DNA of 64,000 nt from Chitinophaga silvatica (GTDB lineage: Bacteria > Bacteroidota > Bacteroidia > Chitinophagales > Chitinophagaceae). A program made the translations under genes and the position numbers. Positions 17,822-26,854 of the stretch are shown piece by piece; positions within the stretch are counted from its first letter, which is position 1, and the number at the start of each line of letters is the position of its first letter. The notes beneath the pieces are model-generated. The model was not told where the DNA came from, ran no database searches, and worked only from the letters and a program-made list of their open reading frames with translations. Location of the stretch: assembly GCF_003419895.1 (NCBI RefSeq), contig NZ_QPMM01000008.1, positions 105,704 to 169,703 on the forward strand, in the 5' to 3' direction.

Positions 17822-18433
17822 ATGAAAATTATTTGTGTAGGAAGGAACTATGCCGATCATGCCAAAGAATTGAAGAACGAGGTACCTACCGAACCTGTAT
17901 TATTCATGAAACCCAAAAATGCCCTTCTGCAAAATGGTCATCCATTTTTTTATCCTGAATTCACCAATAATTTGCACTATGAGTGCGAATTGGTGTTGAA
18001 AGTGAGCAAAAATGGTAAACATATCCAGGAGAAATTCGCCGATAAATATTACGATCAGATCTCTGTAGGAATAGATTTTACAGCGCGCGATCTTCAGGAT
18101 AAACAAAAAGCCAAAGGCCTCCCCTGGGAAATTGCGAAAGCATTCGATAACTCTGCAGTCGTAGGCAAATTCATTCCTATCACTCCGGAAATGGATAAAA
18201 ACGATATCAATTTTTGTCTCTATAAAAACAAAGCCATCGCTCAGGCAGGAAATACCAAAGATCTCCTGTTCTCATTCGATTTTCTGGTTTCCTATATCTC
18301 AAGATTCTTTACCCTGAACATAGGCGACCTCATCTTTACCGGTACTCCCGCCGGTGTAGGCCCTGCCGAAATAAATGATAGCTTTGAAGCCTTTATCGAA
18401 GACGACAGCCTGCTCGAATTCAGCGTAAAATAA
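17822..18433 (+). CDS. Fumarylacetoacetate hydrolase family protein
   Basis: This is the short 203-residue form of the FAH superfamily. These proteins are metal-dependent hydrolases or decarboxylases such as acylpyruvases and oxaloacetate decarboxylase. It begins KIICVGRNYADHAKEL. The metal ligands are in HYECELV (about 57-63) and VGIDFTARDLQ (about 83-93). The loop FTGTPAGVGP lies near residue 177. The substrate is not predictable. It is probably co-transcribed with pth. Confidence 0.88.
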   Translation: MKIICVGRNYADHAKELKNEVPTEPVLFMKPKNALLQNGHPFFYPEFTNNLHYECELVLKVSKNGKHIQEKFADKYYDQISVGIDFTARDLQDKQKAKGLPWEIAKAFDNSAVVGKFIPITPEMDKNDINFCLYKNKAIAQAGNTKDLLFSFDFLVSYISRFFTLNIGDLIFTGTPAGVGPAEINDSFEAFIEDDSLLEFSVK

Positions 18434-18437
18434 ATGT

Positions 18438-18475
18438 AATTCAATAGCAGCGAAGAGATTCGCTGCTATTGAATT
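18438..18475. terminator. Bidirectional hairpin between convergent genes
   Basis: AATTCAATAGCAGCGAA and TTCGCTGCTATTGAATT form a perfect 17-base-pair stem with a GAGA loop. It overlaps the stop codon of the marR gene and can serve both convergent transcripts. Confidence 0.8.
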
Positions 18476-18908
18476 AAGGAATATTATTATAGATAGTATC
18501 CAGAATTCTTGTTAACTCTTCATAATCTTTTTCCGAAAGGTGTTTCCAGCCCACCTTACGCATATCATATACCACCGCTTTCACATCTTTATACTTTTCC
18601 ACACCCTCAGGTGTTAATTGTAAATAAACCTTCCTGCGGTCCAGGGAATCCACTTCTCTTCTTACCAGCCCCTTCTTTACCAATAATTCAATAATCCGGG
18701 AAATAGTAGTGATATCTTTTGAGGTATTACGGGCAAGCTCGTTATGGGTAGTTTTTTTATGCTTGTATAAATTCTCAATAAGTAGCCATTGATCCACTGT
18801 AATGTCCTTCTGTTGGGCATCGAAGGTCTTTTGCCAATAGTTGCGAAGTTTTTTTAGCGTAGCATCCAACTTAAAAAAAGAGGGATTACTGACGAAAGTA
18901 TCAGTCAT
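18474..18908 (-). CDS. MarR family transcriptional regulator
   Basis: The 144-residue protein has the MarR winged-helix layout. The HTH lies at about 55-95 (TTHNELARNTSKDITTISRIIELLVKKG as its core), followed by the wing VRREVDSLDRRKVYLQLTPEG. It is divergent from the E1 ketoacid dehydrogenase gene with only 30 bases between them. That gap holds a 27-base inverted repeat, so it probably represses itself and the dehydrogenase gene. The ligand is unknown; branched-chain keto acids or acyl-CoAs are guesses from the neighbour. Confidence 0.9.
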   Translation of the reverse strand: MTDTFVSNPSFFKLDATLKKLRNYWQKTFDAQQKDITVDQWLLIENLYKHKKTTHNELARNTSKDITTISRIIELLVKKGLVRREVDSLDRRKVYLQLTPEGVEKYKDVKAVVYDMRKVGWKHLSEKDYEELTRILDTIYNNIP

Positions 18909-18918
18909 ATTAATTAAT

Positions 18919-18945
18919 TTGCATTAGCAACTGTTGCTATGGCAA
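18919..18945. promoter_or_regulatory. Operator-like inverted repeat between marR and E1 genes
   Basis: The left arm TTGCATTAGCAAC (18919-18931) and right arm GTTGCTATGGCAA (18933-18945) pair at 11 of 13 positions around T18932. The inner 15 bases are a perfect palindrome. The repeat covers the ATG of the E1 gene at 18939 and lies just before the marR start. Size and position fit a MarR dimer site. Confidence 0.7.
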
Positions 18946-21116
18946 CTATTGTTTTTAATCACCATCATCACCAAAACAGTCTTATTGTGTTTAAAGATAA
19001 CACAAGCGTTTCAACTTTAAAAACGCTATCCACCAATCCTGTAGGAGATAGTAAGGAGTTGGCAGATTTACTAACAGCCTGGAAACTGATGTGTGAGGCA
19101 GGACATATGGCTGCAACCTACGAAGCCAACCGCACTATTTGCCGGTATGTACACTCTACCTCCCGGGGGCATGAAGCTATTCAGATAGCTACAGGCCTTC
19201 AATTAAAACCCTGGGATTACGTTTCTCCCTACTATCGCGACGATGCCATGCTTCTCGCAATGGGCTTTACCCCTTACGAGCTAATGCTGCAGCTTCTCGC
19301 AAAAGCAGATGATCCGTTTTCGGGTGGAAGATCCTATTACTGCCATCCAAACAATCAAAGACCGGATCGGCCACAAATTCCACATCAAAGCAGTGCTACA
19401 GGTATGCAGGTGATTCCTGCTACCGGAATGGCTCAGGGGCTCCAATATCTGGAAAACACGAAATCTCCTCACCTTAAAACAGGCCCTAACGGAGAACTAC
19501 CTGTTGTTGTTTGTGTTTTGGGAGATGCCAGCGTTACGGAAGGAGAAGTAAGTGAAGCCTTACAGTTTGCAGTGCTTAAGCATTTACCAATTATTTATCT
19601 GGTTGAAGATAATAACTGGGGAATTTCTGCTACTGCAGAAGAAGTACGGGCGATGGACGCATATGAATATGCCGCAGGCTTTAAAGGGCTCGAACGAATG
19701 AGAGTAGATGGCAGCGATTTCACGGCCAGCTATGCTGCCATGGAAACAGCTATCGGTTATGTGAGGCAGGAAAGAAAACCAATTCTGGTGCAGGCAAATG
19801 TTCCGCTACTGGGCCACCATACTTCTGGTGTGCGTAAAGAATGGTATAGAACAGAAGACGACTTAAACAAACATATAGCAGAAGACCCCTTACCAAAATT
19901 AAGATCTCTGCTCATGAAACATGGTATTGCTGATGCAATACTTGAAGAACTGGATATCATCGCAGCAAATGATGTACTCCATGCCTTCGAACATGCTGTT
20001 GAAGCACCCGATCCAACTCGTGAATCTTTTATGGATCATGTTTTTGCACCTACTACAATAACTGAAGAAAGAGGAGAACGTACTCCGGCCGGAAAACAGA
20101 AAGTGGTAATGGTAGATGCCGCATTACATGCTGTAGAAGATATCTTACAGAATTATCCTGAAGCTATATTTTTCGGCCAGGATGTTGGTCGTCGTTTAGG
20201 CGGTGTTTTCAGGGAAGCAGCAACGCTGGGAGAGAAGTTTGGAGATCACAGGGTATATAATACTGCTATACAGGAAGCCTATATCATTGGTGCTACCACC
20301 GGCTTATCGGCGGTAGGAGTAAAGCCAATTGTAGAAATTCAGTTTGCGGATTACATCTACCCGGGCTTTAACCAGCTGGTTACGGAAGTAGCTAAATCCT
20401 GCTATCTCAGTAATGGTAAATTTCCTGTTCAGGCATTGATCAGAGTTCCTATAGGTGCGTATGGAGGAGGTGGTCCGTATCACTCTGGTAGTATAGAATC
20501 TACTTTATTAAGCATAAAAGGAATCAAAGTCGTATATCCTTCAAATGCTGCAGATATGAAAGGGTTGATGAAAGCGGCATTCCTTGATCCTAACCCGGTA
20601 ATTATGCTGGAACATAAAGGACTTTACTGGAGCAAGGTGCCTGGCACTTTAGAGGCTATGACAATAGAACCAGGTGCCGATTACATACTACCATTAGGAA
20701 AAGGAACTATTGTACAATCCGCACATCCCCGCGATATTAAACAGGGTAATACTATGTGCATTATTACCTATGGAATGGGTGTGTATTGGGCCAAAGCTGC
20801 CGCAAAGGCATTTCCTGGTCAGATAACCGTGGTAGATTTACGAACCCTTTATCCGCTGGATGAAGAACTTATATACAGTCAGGTGAAGTTACATGGTAAA
20901 TGTTTGGTGCTTACTGAAGAACAGTTGAATTCATCTTTCATACAATCCCTGGCGGGTAAAATTCAGGGTGAGTGTTTCAGGTATCTCGATGCACCTGTTG
21001 CAATGATTGGGGCGGCCGATTTACCGGCGGTGCCACTGAATACAGGGTTGGAGGCGGAGATGCTTCCAAGCGCAGAGAAGGTAATTAAAGCAGTGAAAGA
21101 GCTATTGGAGTATTAA
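18939..21116 (+). CDS. Fused alpha/beta E1 component of a branched-chain 2-oxoacid dehydrogenase
   Basis: The 725-residue protein joins an E1-alpha part (about 40-345) to an E1-beta part (about 370-725). The alpha part carries the thiamine pyrophosphate motif from GDASVTEGE (about 195) to the NNWGIS end about 30 residues later. The beta part has EAYIIGATTGLSAVG, IEIQFADY-like VEIQFADYIYPG and VPIGAYGGGGPYHS. It decarboxylates 2-oxoacids and feeds the lipoyl E2 enzyme, which is not adjacent. The first 20 residues include four histidines in a row and look unlike the family. The ATG overlaps the operator, so a start further in, such as GTG at 18987, is possible. Confidence 0.88.
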   Translation: MATIVFNHHHHQNSLIVFKDNTSVSTLKTLSTNPVGDSKELADLLTAWKLMCEAGHMAATYEANRTICRYVHSTSRGHEAIQIATGLQLKPWDYVSPYYRDDAMLLAMGFTPYELMLQLLAKADDPFSGGRSYYCHPNNQRPDRPQIPHQSSATGMQVIPATGMAQGLQYLENTKSPHLKTGPNGELPVVVCVLGDASVTEGEVSEALQFAVLKHLPIIYLVEDNNWGISATAEEVRAMDAYEYAAGFKGLERMRVDGSDFTASYAAMETAIGYVRQERKPILVQANVPLLGHHTSGVRKEWYRTEDDLNKHIAEDPLPKLRSLLMKHGIADAILEELDIIAANDVLHAFEHAVEAPDPTRESFMDHVFAPTTITEERGERTPAGKQKVVMVDAALHAVEDILQNYPEAIFFGQDVGRRLGGVFREAATLGEKFGDHRVYNTAIQEAYIIGATTGLSAVGVKPIVEIQFADYIYPGFNQLVTEVAKSCYLSNGKFPVQALIRVPIGAYGGGGPYHSGSIESTLLSIKGIKVVYPSNAADMKGLMKAAFLDPNPVIMLEHKGLYWSKVPGTLEAMTIEPGADYILPLGKGTIVQSAHPRDIKQGNTMCIITYGMGVYWAKAAAKAFPGQITVVDLRTLYPLDEELIYSQVKLHGKCLVLTEEQLNSSFIQSLAGKIQGECFRYLDAPVAMIGAADLPAVPLNTGLEAEMLPSAEKVIKAVKELLEY

Positions 21117-21186
21117 AATAAAACACGGATAGAATTGTAGTGCTGCACTTAGCTTAATCAATAATTCCTCTATAAGTTACCTTAAT

Positions 21187-21224
21187 AAAAATGGGCTGTC
21201 TCGATATCGAGACAGCCCATTTTT
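21187..21224. terminator. Perfect 38-base palindromic terminator
   Basis: AAAAATGGGCTGTCTCGAT and ATCGAGACAGCCCATTTTT form a perfect stem with T-runs on both strands. It lies between the convergent E1 and susD genes and can terminate both. Confidence 0.9.
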
Positions 21225-21242
21225 AATTATTATTTGTTCTTA

Positions 21243-22877
21243 TCACTCAAAACCTGGGTTTTGTTTCAGGTTTGGATTAATACTTAATTGTCTGAATGGA
21301 ATAGCAAACAACTTGTATTTATCAGCAGTTGGTTTGTGATCCCACCAGGTAGCAGTGGTGAATTTTCCGAAACGGATCATGTCTTCACGACGTTTTCCTT
21401 CGAAGATAAATTCACGACCTCTTTCTGCTAACAACTCATCCATAGTCAGGGTAGTAGTTGTATATGCTTCTGTAGTCCAATCTGCAGCTTTGAAAGCACG
21501 TTTTTTGCAGGTATTGATCAGATCTACTGCTTCCTGAGTAGCCATTTTACCGTTCTTTCTCATTAAAGCTTCAGCTTTATTGTAGTAGATTTCAGTTAAA
21601 CGATACAACATGAAGTCATTACCCCAGTAATTAGGGTCATCGGTTTTACCAGGAAGATATTTAGCGAATCTTGCACCGCTGTTTTCTTCACCGCGGGTCA
21701 TTCCACCTTCTCCGGTTTCACCTTCAGAGTTACGACGGATTTCTTTTACAAAAACCAGTGGTTTATCACTGTATTCTTCAGTACCTAATACAAGGCTATC
21801 AGCTTCAGAAGTGCGTAAAGCCGGATCTTTCTTCATAGATCCGATCAGCATCCACTGTTGTTTACGAAGGTCTTTATCTTTAAACGCGTCGAAAGCTGTT
21901 GGAATTACAACGATACCGTTGTTACCATCGCGATCTGCGTTATAGATCTGACGTTGACGATAGTGCCAGAAATCTCCGTTCCATCCAAAGCGGAAGTTTC
22001 CACTACGGAAATCGTATGCGATTTGGAACAGACCTTCAGGGGAATTACTGTTAGTATTGGCAAATGCATTGGTAATATTTGGTTCAAGAGCAGGAATGCT
22101 ACCAGCAAGAGAACCACCGTCACCAGCAATGATTTTATTACAGTAAGTAATACAATCATCCCAACGAGGGGTACCAGTCCACTCTTCAGCATTGAGGTAT
22201 AGTTCTACCAGCATTGCATATGCACCTGCTTTGGTAACACGACCTACCAGTTGCGGAGATAATGGTTGTAATTGTTCAGCATTATCTCTGATTTCCTTTT
22301 CGATGAACTCGAATACTTCTTTACGAGGCTTTGTAGCAGGAGACTCAGGAACACCTACTTGAGTAACAACCGGAATATTACCGTAAAGATCCATCAGTTT
22401 CAGATAATGCCAGGCGCGAAGAACTTTGGTTTCTGCGATAATGCTTGTTTTATCTGCTTCGGTCATCCCGATTTTGGTAAAATCCAATGATGATAAATCT
22501 CTGATGGTTGCATTACAGAATCCCATACCCCAGAACATCAGGTTCCATGGGTTCCATACGTTATCATCGTTTGCGATCCATTGGTGATTGTGTAAGCGGA
22601 TCCAGTTACCACCGTCATAACCGTGACGGCCTTTTTGTGGCCATGCCAACTGATCTGCAGAGAGTTCAGATACTCTCCAGTAACCAAGCTGGCCGGTAGG
22701 AGCAGCCCATGCATTTGCGTGAGTGAATGGGCGTAAAACTGCCGACATTACCTCTTCTCTGTTACGATAGAAATTGTCTACAGTGATTTCACTATATGGT
22801 TTTTCGTCGAGCTTCGTACATGCACCTAAACCAAGTGCCATGAAGGCTGCGCCGAGAATTATATTACTTTTTTTCAT
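21243..22877 (-). CDS. SusD/RagB-family outer-membrane lipoprotein
   Basis: A lipoprotein signal ends in LGLGACTK with the lipobox Cys at about residue 20. The body has the SusD tetratricopeptide-type helices and the C-terminal LFAIPFRQLSINPNLKQNPGF tail typical of the family. SusD proteins lie on the cell surface and hold glycan or other substrates against the partner SusC pore. The start lies 20 bases after the stop of the susC gene, so the pair is one operon. No hydrolase, sigma factor or sensor is adjacent, and the substrate is unknown. Confidence 0.93.
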   Translation of the reverse strand: MKKSNIILGAAFMALGLGACTKLDEKPYSEITVDNFYRNREEVMSAVLRPFTHANAWAAPTGQLGYWRVSELSADQLAWPQKGRHGYDGGNWIRLHNHQWIANDDNVWNPWNLMFWGMGFCNATIRDLSSLDFTKIGMTEADKTSIIAETKVLRAWHYLKLMDLYGNIPVVTQVGVPESPATKPRKEVFEFIEKEIRDNAEQLQPLSPQLVGRVTKAGAYAMLVELYLNAEEWTGTPRWDDCITYCNKIIAGDGGSLAGSIPALEPNITNAFANTNSNSPEGLFQIAYDFRSGNFRFGWNGDFWHYRQRQIYNADRDGNNGIVVIPTAFDAFKDKDLRKQQWMLIGSMKKDPALRTSEADSLVLGTEEYSDKPLVFVKEIRRNSEGETGEGGMTRGEENSGARFAKYLPGKTDDPNYWGNDFMLYRLTEIYYNKAEALMRKNGKMATQEAVDLINTCKKRAFKAADWTTEAYTTTTLTMDELLAERGREFIFEGKRREDMIRFGKFTTATWWDHKPTADKYKLFAIPFRQLSINPNLKQNPGFE

Positions 22878-22897
22878 TTTTTAAGTTTTTGCTGCTT

Positions 22898-25840
22898 TTA
22901 GAATCCGATGTTCAGACCGATGGTGTAAGAACGGGTACGTGGATAAAATCCTCTTGAGTCGATACCGGAATCAAGAGCAGTATCTTGCAGTTCTGGGTCT
23001 AAGCCACTGTATTTGGTAATAGTAGCGATATTACGTCCGGCTGCGTATAAACGAAGGTTACGGATGTATTTTGTTTTCAGTTGGAAGTTGTAACCTAAAG
23101 TAAGGTTATCCAATTTTACAAAATCGCCTTTCTCCAGGTAGTAGTCAGAGTATGCAGGATTATCATTAAGCTTAGCATTTTTACCAAGTACATAATCCAG
23201 CATGTTGTTAGGAGCCCATTTTTTGTTACCGAAGTACATATCCTGCAGATTCAGGATTTGGAATCCGAATTTACCACGGAAGAATACTGTCAGATCCCAG
23301 TTTTTGTAGCGGAAAGTATTGCTCCAGGAAGCCATGTATTTAGGAATACCAGTACCAATAACTGCTTTGTCGTCTTCATTTACTTCACTAGCCAATGCTT
23401 TAGAACCATCTTTTTTGTACAGTAACCATTGTCCGGCATCATTGAATCCTGCAAAGCGATATCCATAGAAGGAACCGAGTGGACCACCTTCAACTACGCG
23501 GATAGCCTGACCGAGGTTTCCTGGGGAAGGAAGATCTCCGAAGTATTGAGGAGAAGTTTTGTAAACCTCGTTAGAGAAGGAAACAACTTTATTTTTTTGG
23601 AAGTTGAATGTAACATCACTGTTCCAGGTAAAGTCTTTAAGTTTCACAGGAACGGTATTCAATACTACTTCAACACCACTGTTGGCAAGTACACCTACGT
23701 TGGTATACATAGTAGACACGATATTGGCAGGAACTTGAGAACTGTATGCATAGAGCAAATCATTGGTTCTACGGTTATAAACATCTAAAGCACCACCAAT
23801 TCTGTTATTCAGGATAGACCAATCCAGACCGATGTTCAACTCTTTCTTGGTTTCCCATTTCAGGTTTGGATTAGGGTTCTTGTTAGGGCCGTATGTTTGA
23901 ATCCATTTACCATTTTGCAAATATGCACCACCAGTACCCATTGTAATTAATGCCTTATAGTTAGGGATACCCTGGTTACCAGTAACACCATAACCTGCAC
24001 GTAATTTCAGGTTATTGAAGATATTGATATCCTGCATAAATGCTTCTTTGGAAATAACCCAACCAGCAGATATTGCCGGGAAATTACCCCATTTGTTGTT
24101 GACACCAAAGCGGCTGGAACCTTCGTGACGAAGAATAGCCTGTAACATATATTTCTGTTGGTAGTTATAGTTGATTCTACCAAAGAATGCAATCAGGGTA
24201 TTATCTTCTTTACGGCTATTCATAGACGGACGAGGAAGTTTTGGATCATTAATTGCATTTCCTGCATTAATGTTCCAATCTTCAAAGGCATCGGTCAGGA
24301 AGCCGTTGTTGTTCATATCATAAGTTTCCCAGGTAGAGTATTGGTAGCTGTAACCACCCATTATGTTGAAGGTATGGTCAGAAACTCTTTTGGTATAGTC
24401 AACGGTTGACTCAAAAGTTCTGTCTTTACCAGTATAATTTGCTTTACGGGCATAACCACCACCCTGGTAATCCTGGATTGAAGAACGGGAGATTTTGCTG
24501 CGATATTCACGATCATTATAGTCGTCGCTTACAATCGCACCAAATGCAGAGATTTTCAAATCCTTGATTGGTTCCAACGTTAAACGAAGGTCACCGGAAT
24601 TGGTTTTTTGATCTCTGGTATTTTGTTCCTGCATTAAGCGTGCTAATGGATTATAGTTATTGAAACCATTTGTTTCAATGAATTTACCATTGGCATCATA
24701 TAGAGGAGCAGTAGGGTTGCGTTGAACAGCCTGTTCGAAATCACCACCTCTACCACCATTCATATTGGCTTTATTCAGGTTGGTAGCAAGGTTTAATTGT
24801 AAAGACAGTTTACCTTGTAAACCAGTTTGGTTGATGTTGATTCTTCCACCATATTGCTGACGACCATTTTGCAGTGCAATACCGTTTGCATCGTTGTAAT
24901 AGACAGAAGCACGGTAGTTAGTAGTGGCAGTACCACCAGAAGCAGCAAAGTTGTGATAATGGCTAAGGTTATTCTTATCCAATAACAGATCATACATATT
25001 TACGTTTGCACCCTGGTTATTATTCTCGCCAGCTATTTTTAAATAATCAGCGGCGCTAAGAATACCTGGTTTTTTAGCAACAGCTTCGCGTTGCAGATAG
25101 GTAGAGTAGTTAAACTCCGGCTCGCCTGCTTTACCTTTTTTGGTAGTGATCAGGATTACACCATTGTTACCTCTGGTACCGTAGATTGCAGCAGCAGAAC
25201 CATCTTTCAATACGTCGAAAGAGGCGATGTCATCTTGTTGCAGAAGATCTAAATTTCCTCCGGGAATACCATCGATAACGATTAATGGCTGCATATCACC
25301 GTCCATAGAAGTTAAACCTCTGATCTGGATAGAAGCGCTACTGTTTGGATTATTACCATTAGGACGGGTAACAACCAAACCAGCTACTTTACCCTGAACC
25401 AGGTCCATTGGTGAACGCGCACCACCCTGGTTAAAGCTTTCAGCTTTAACAGTAGCAACTGCAGTGGTTACCTCATTTCTTTTCTGAGTACCATAACCAA
25501 TTACCACAATGTCCTGTAAAGATTTTACAGAAGGTTTAAGTACAATGTTGCCAGCTGCATTGGCAGGAACTTCTTTAGAGTCGAAGCCAATGAAACTAAA
25601 TACCAGAACAGCATTTTCAGGGGCAGTCAGGCTGAAACTACCATCAGGTTTAGTTATGGTACCTGTAGAAGTATTTTTTACTTGAACAGATACACCAGGG
25701 ATAGGTGTTTTGGTCTCTGCATCCGTTACCTTACCGGATACTTGTTTGCCTTGCGAAAAGGCAAAATGCGAGAGGAGCATCAGAACCATGCTGGCAAAAC
25801 AGGTCTGCGCCCAAAACGTGGATCGTTTGTGCATATTCAT
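22898..25840 (-). CDS. SusC/RagA-family TonB-dependent outer-membrane transporter
   Basis: A signal peptide (about 1-29, ending FAFSQG) precedes a carboxypeptidase-regulatory-like domain (about 33-110). Then come the plug, with SVKSLQDIVVIGYGTQKRNEVTTAV near residue 112 and the ATAIYG-like AAIYGTRGNNGVILITTKKG near residue 215, and a beta-barrel to residue 980. The protein ends in a Phe, as outer-membrane barrels do. It imports the ligand held by the SusD partner using TonB energy. There is no STN domain, so regulation by an anti-sigma factor at the membrane is unlikely. The very long upstream region is described separately. Confidence 0.95.
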   Translation of the reverse strand: MNMHKRSTFWAQTCFASMVLMLLSHFAFSQGKQVSGKVTDAETKTPIPGVSVQVKNTSTGTITKPDGSFSLTAPENAVLVFSFIGFDSKEVPANAAGNIVLKPSVKSLQDIVVIGYGTQKRNEVTTAVATVKAESFNQGGARSPMDLVQGKVAGLVVTRPNGNNPNSSASIQIRGLTSMDGDMQPLIVIDGIPGGNLDLLQQDDIASFDVLKDGSAAAIYGTRGNNGVILITTKKGKAGEPEFNYSTYLQREAVAKKPGILSAADYLKIAGENNNQGANVNMYDLLLDKNNLSHYHNFAASGGTATTNYRASVYYNDANGIALQNGRQQYGGRININQTGLQGKLSLQLNLATNLNKANMNGGRGGDFEQAVQRNPTAPLYDANGKFIETNGFNNYNPLARLMQEQNTRDQKTNSGDLRLTLEPIKDLKISAFGAIVSDDYNDREYRSKISRSSIQDYQGGGYARKANYTGKDRTFESTVDYTKRVSDHTFNIMGGYSYQYSTWETYDMNNNGFLTDAFEDWNINAGNAINDPKLPRPSMNSRKEDNTLIAFFGRINYNYQQKYMLQAILRHEGSSRFGVNNKWGNFPAISAGWVISKEAFMQDINIFNNLKLRAGYGVTGNQGIPNYKALITMGTGGAYLQNGKWIQTYGPNKNPNPNLKWETKKELNIGLDWSILNNRIGGALDVYNRRTNDLLYAYSSQVPANIVSTMYTNVGVLANSGVEVVLNTVPVKLKDFTWNSDVTFNFQKNKVVSFSNEVYKTSPQYFGDLPSPGNLGQAIRVVEGGPLGSFYGYRFAGFNDAGQWLLYKKDGSKALASEVNEDDKAVIGTGIPKYMASWSNTFRYKNWDLTVFFRGKFGFQILNLQDMYFGNKKWAPNNMLDYVLGKNAKLNDNPAYSDYYLEKGDFVKLDNLTLGYNFQLKTKYIRNLRLYAAGRNIATITKYSGLDPELQDTALDSGIDSRGFYPRTRSYTIGLNIGF

Positions 25841-25890
25841 TAATTGAAGTTGGTTAATAAAAGTTTGATGCCTTTTACTGAATGTTAAGA

Positions 25891-25903
25891 AAATCGATTT
25901 AGC
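25891..25903. promoter_or_regulatory. ATCGATTTAGC motif copy 1
   Basis: The palindromic core AAATCGATTT is followed by AGC. The central CG with flanking AA and TT is like LacI/GalR-family operators. It lies about 50 bases upstream of the susC start on the minus strand. Confidence 0.5.
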
Positions 25904-26076
25904 ATTAGTGATAAAGGCGGTCTGGACTTAGAGTGTTTTTGTTTTTAGTTTAAAGTTTTGATTTAGAAATACGTGAAAAAATAGTCTTACAGTACTTTAT
26001 TCCATATTATGGATATATACTAAAGCAGCATACGTGAATTATAGTAATTTCAAAATTTAATATAATAACAAGCAAT

Positions 26077-26087
26077 ATCGATTTAGC
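26077..26087. promoter_or_regulatory. ATCGATTTAGC motif copy 2
   Basis: The same eleven bases as copy 1; the left flank here is TATCGAT, so the palindrome is shorter. Confidence 0.45.
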
Positions 26088-26220
26088 TGAGTAGCAAAAA
26101 AATAGAATACCCTTATTTCATTGCTGAATAATCTCTAAAAGTCGACTGACAAAGTTTTACTTTCCTTCTCATAAGTCAATTCTAAATAGCTATTTTCTAA
26201 TATTATATCGATAAATTAAA

Positions 26221-26233
26221 AAATCGATTTAGC
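26221..26233. promoter_or_regulatory. ATCGATTTAGC motif copy 3
   Basis: This repeats copy 1 exactly, including the AAATCGATTT palindrome and the AGC on the right. Confidence 0.5.
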
Positions 26234-26456
26234 AACTAAGCCTAAAAAAAAGATTCCTAAAAATCCCTTTCCAAAAAAAATAACAAGCGTTTAATATTCG
26301 GTTCCTGTCATTAAAAATTAAAAGTAGTATTTATTTGCTGTAAAAGAAATCATTTTTAACAATTTTTTTATAGAAGCCATTCAAATGTATCCGACTACCT
26401 CATAAAAATGAATCACCAGGTGGGAAAAATAGGTGCTGAAGAAATATTCCTAAAAC

Positions 26457-26489
26457 AAAAAATCCGAAACCTAAGGCTTCGGATTTTTT
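26457..26489 (-). terminator. Terminator of the initiator tRNA
   Basis: AAAAAATCCGAA and TTCGGATTTTTT form a stem with a T-run after it on the minus strand. It lies eight bases beyond the 3' end of the tRNA. Confidence 0.88.
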
Positions 26490-26496
26490 GTTCTTG

Positions 26497-26568
<72 letters not shown>

Positions 26569-26577
26569 ATGTGGTTG

Positions 26578-26608
26578 CAAATGTAGGCAATTAATTAACA
26601 CTACAAAA
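26578..26608 (-). promoter_or_regulatory. Promoter of the initiator tRNA
   Basis: On the minus strand TTTTG (26604-26608) and TACATTTG (26578-26585) are spaced 18 bases. The -7 box is a full match, and the RNA start would fall within a few bases of the tRNA 5' end. Confidence 0.65.
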
Positions 26609-26818
26609 TTTAATAATTATTTTTTCTTGGGAAAAGCCTTGATCTACAGCCGGTTTGCAAATGGTGGGGTTTGTTAAATCCTCTGTGGTATTGTGTTTGA
26701 AGCTGGTGGTGTGAACGAAAAAAATCTATCAACTTTTTTTTAACTACAATCAAAAACTTCGTTTAGTCCGTTCGTATATAATTAATTATTGATGACTAAA
26801 TTAATTTATGTACAATTT

Positions 26819-26843
26819 CCGGGCTGTGTTTTTTACAGCCCGG
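26819..26843. terminator. Hairpin after the NIPSNAP gene
   Basis: CCGGGCTGT pairs perfectly with ACAGCCCGG around a GTTTTTT loop. No T-run follows on either strand. It lies 12 bases beyond the NIPSNAP stop and may end that transcript. Confidence 0.5.
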
Positions 26844-26854
26844 AAGATCTAATT

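Larger units (their letters stand above)
25841..26456. other. Long AT-rich region upstream of the susC gene
   Basis: More than 600 bases without a plausible gene. It contains three copies of ATCGATTTAGC (25893, 26077, 26223), a further ATCGAT at 26207 and an AAGCGTTT at 26285. No confident TAnnTTTG promoter for susC was found on the minus strand. The region probably holds the regulatory sites of the susC-susD operon. Confidence 0.6.
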
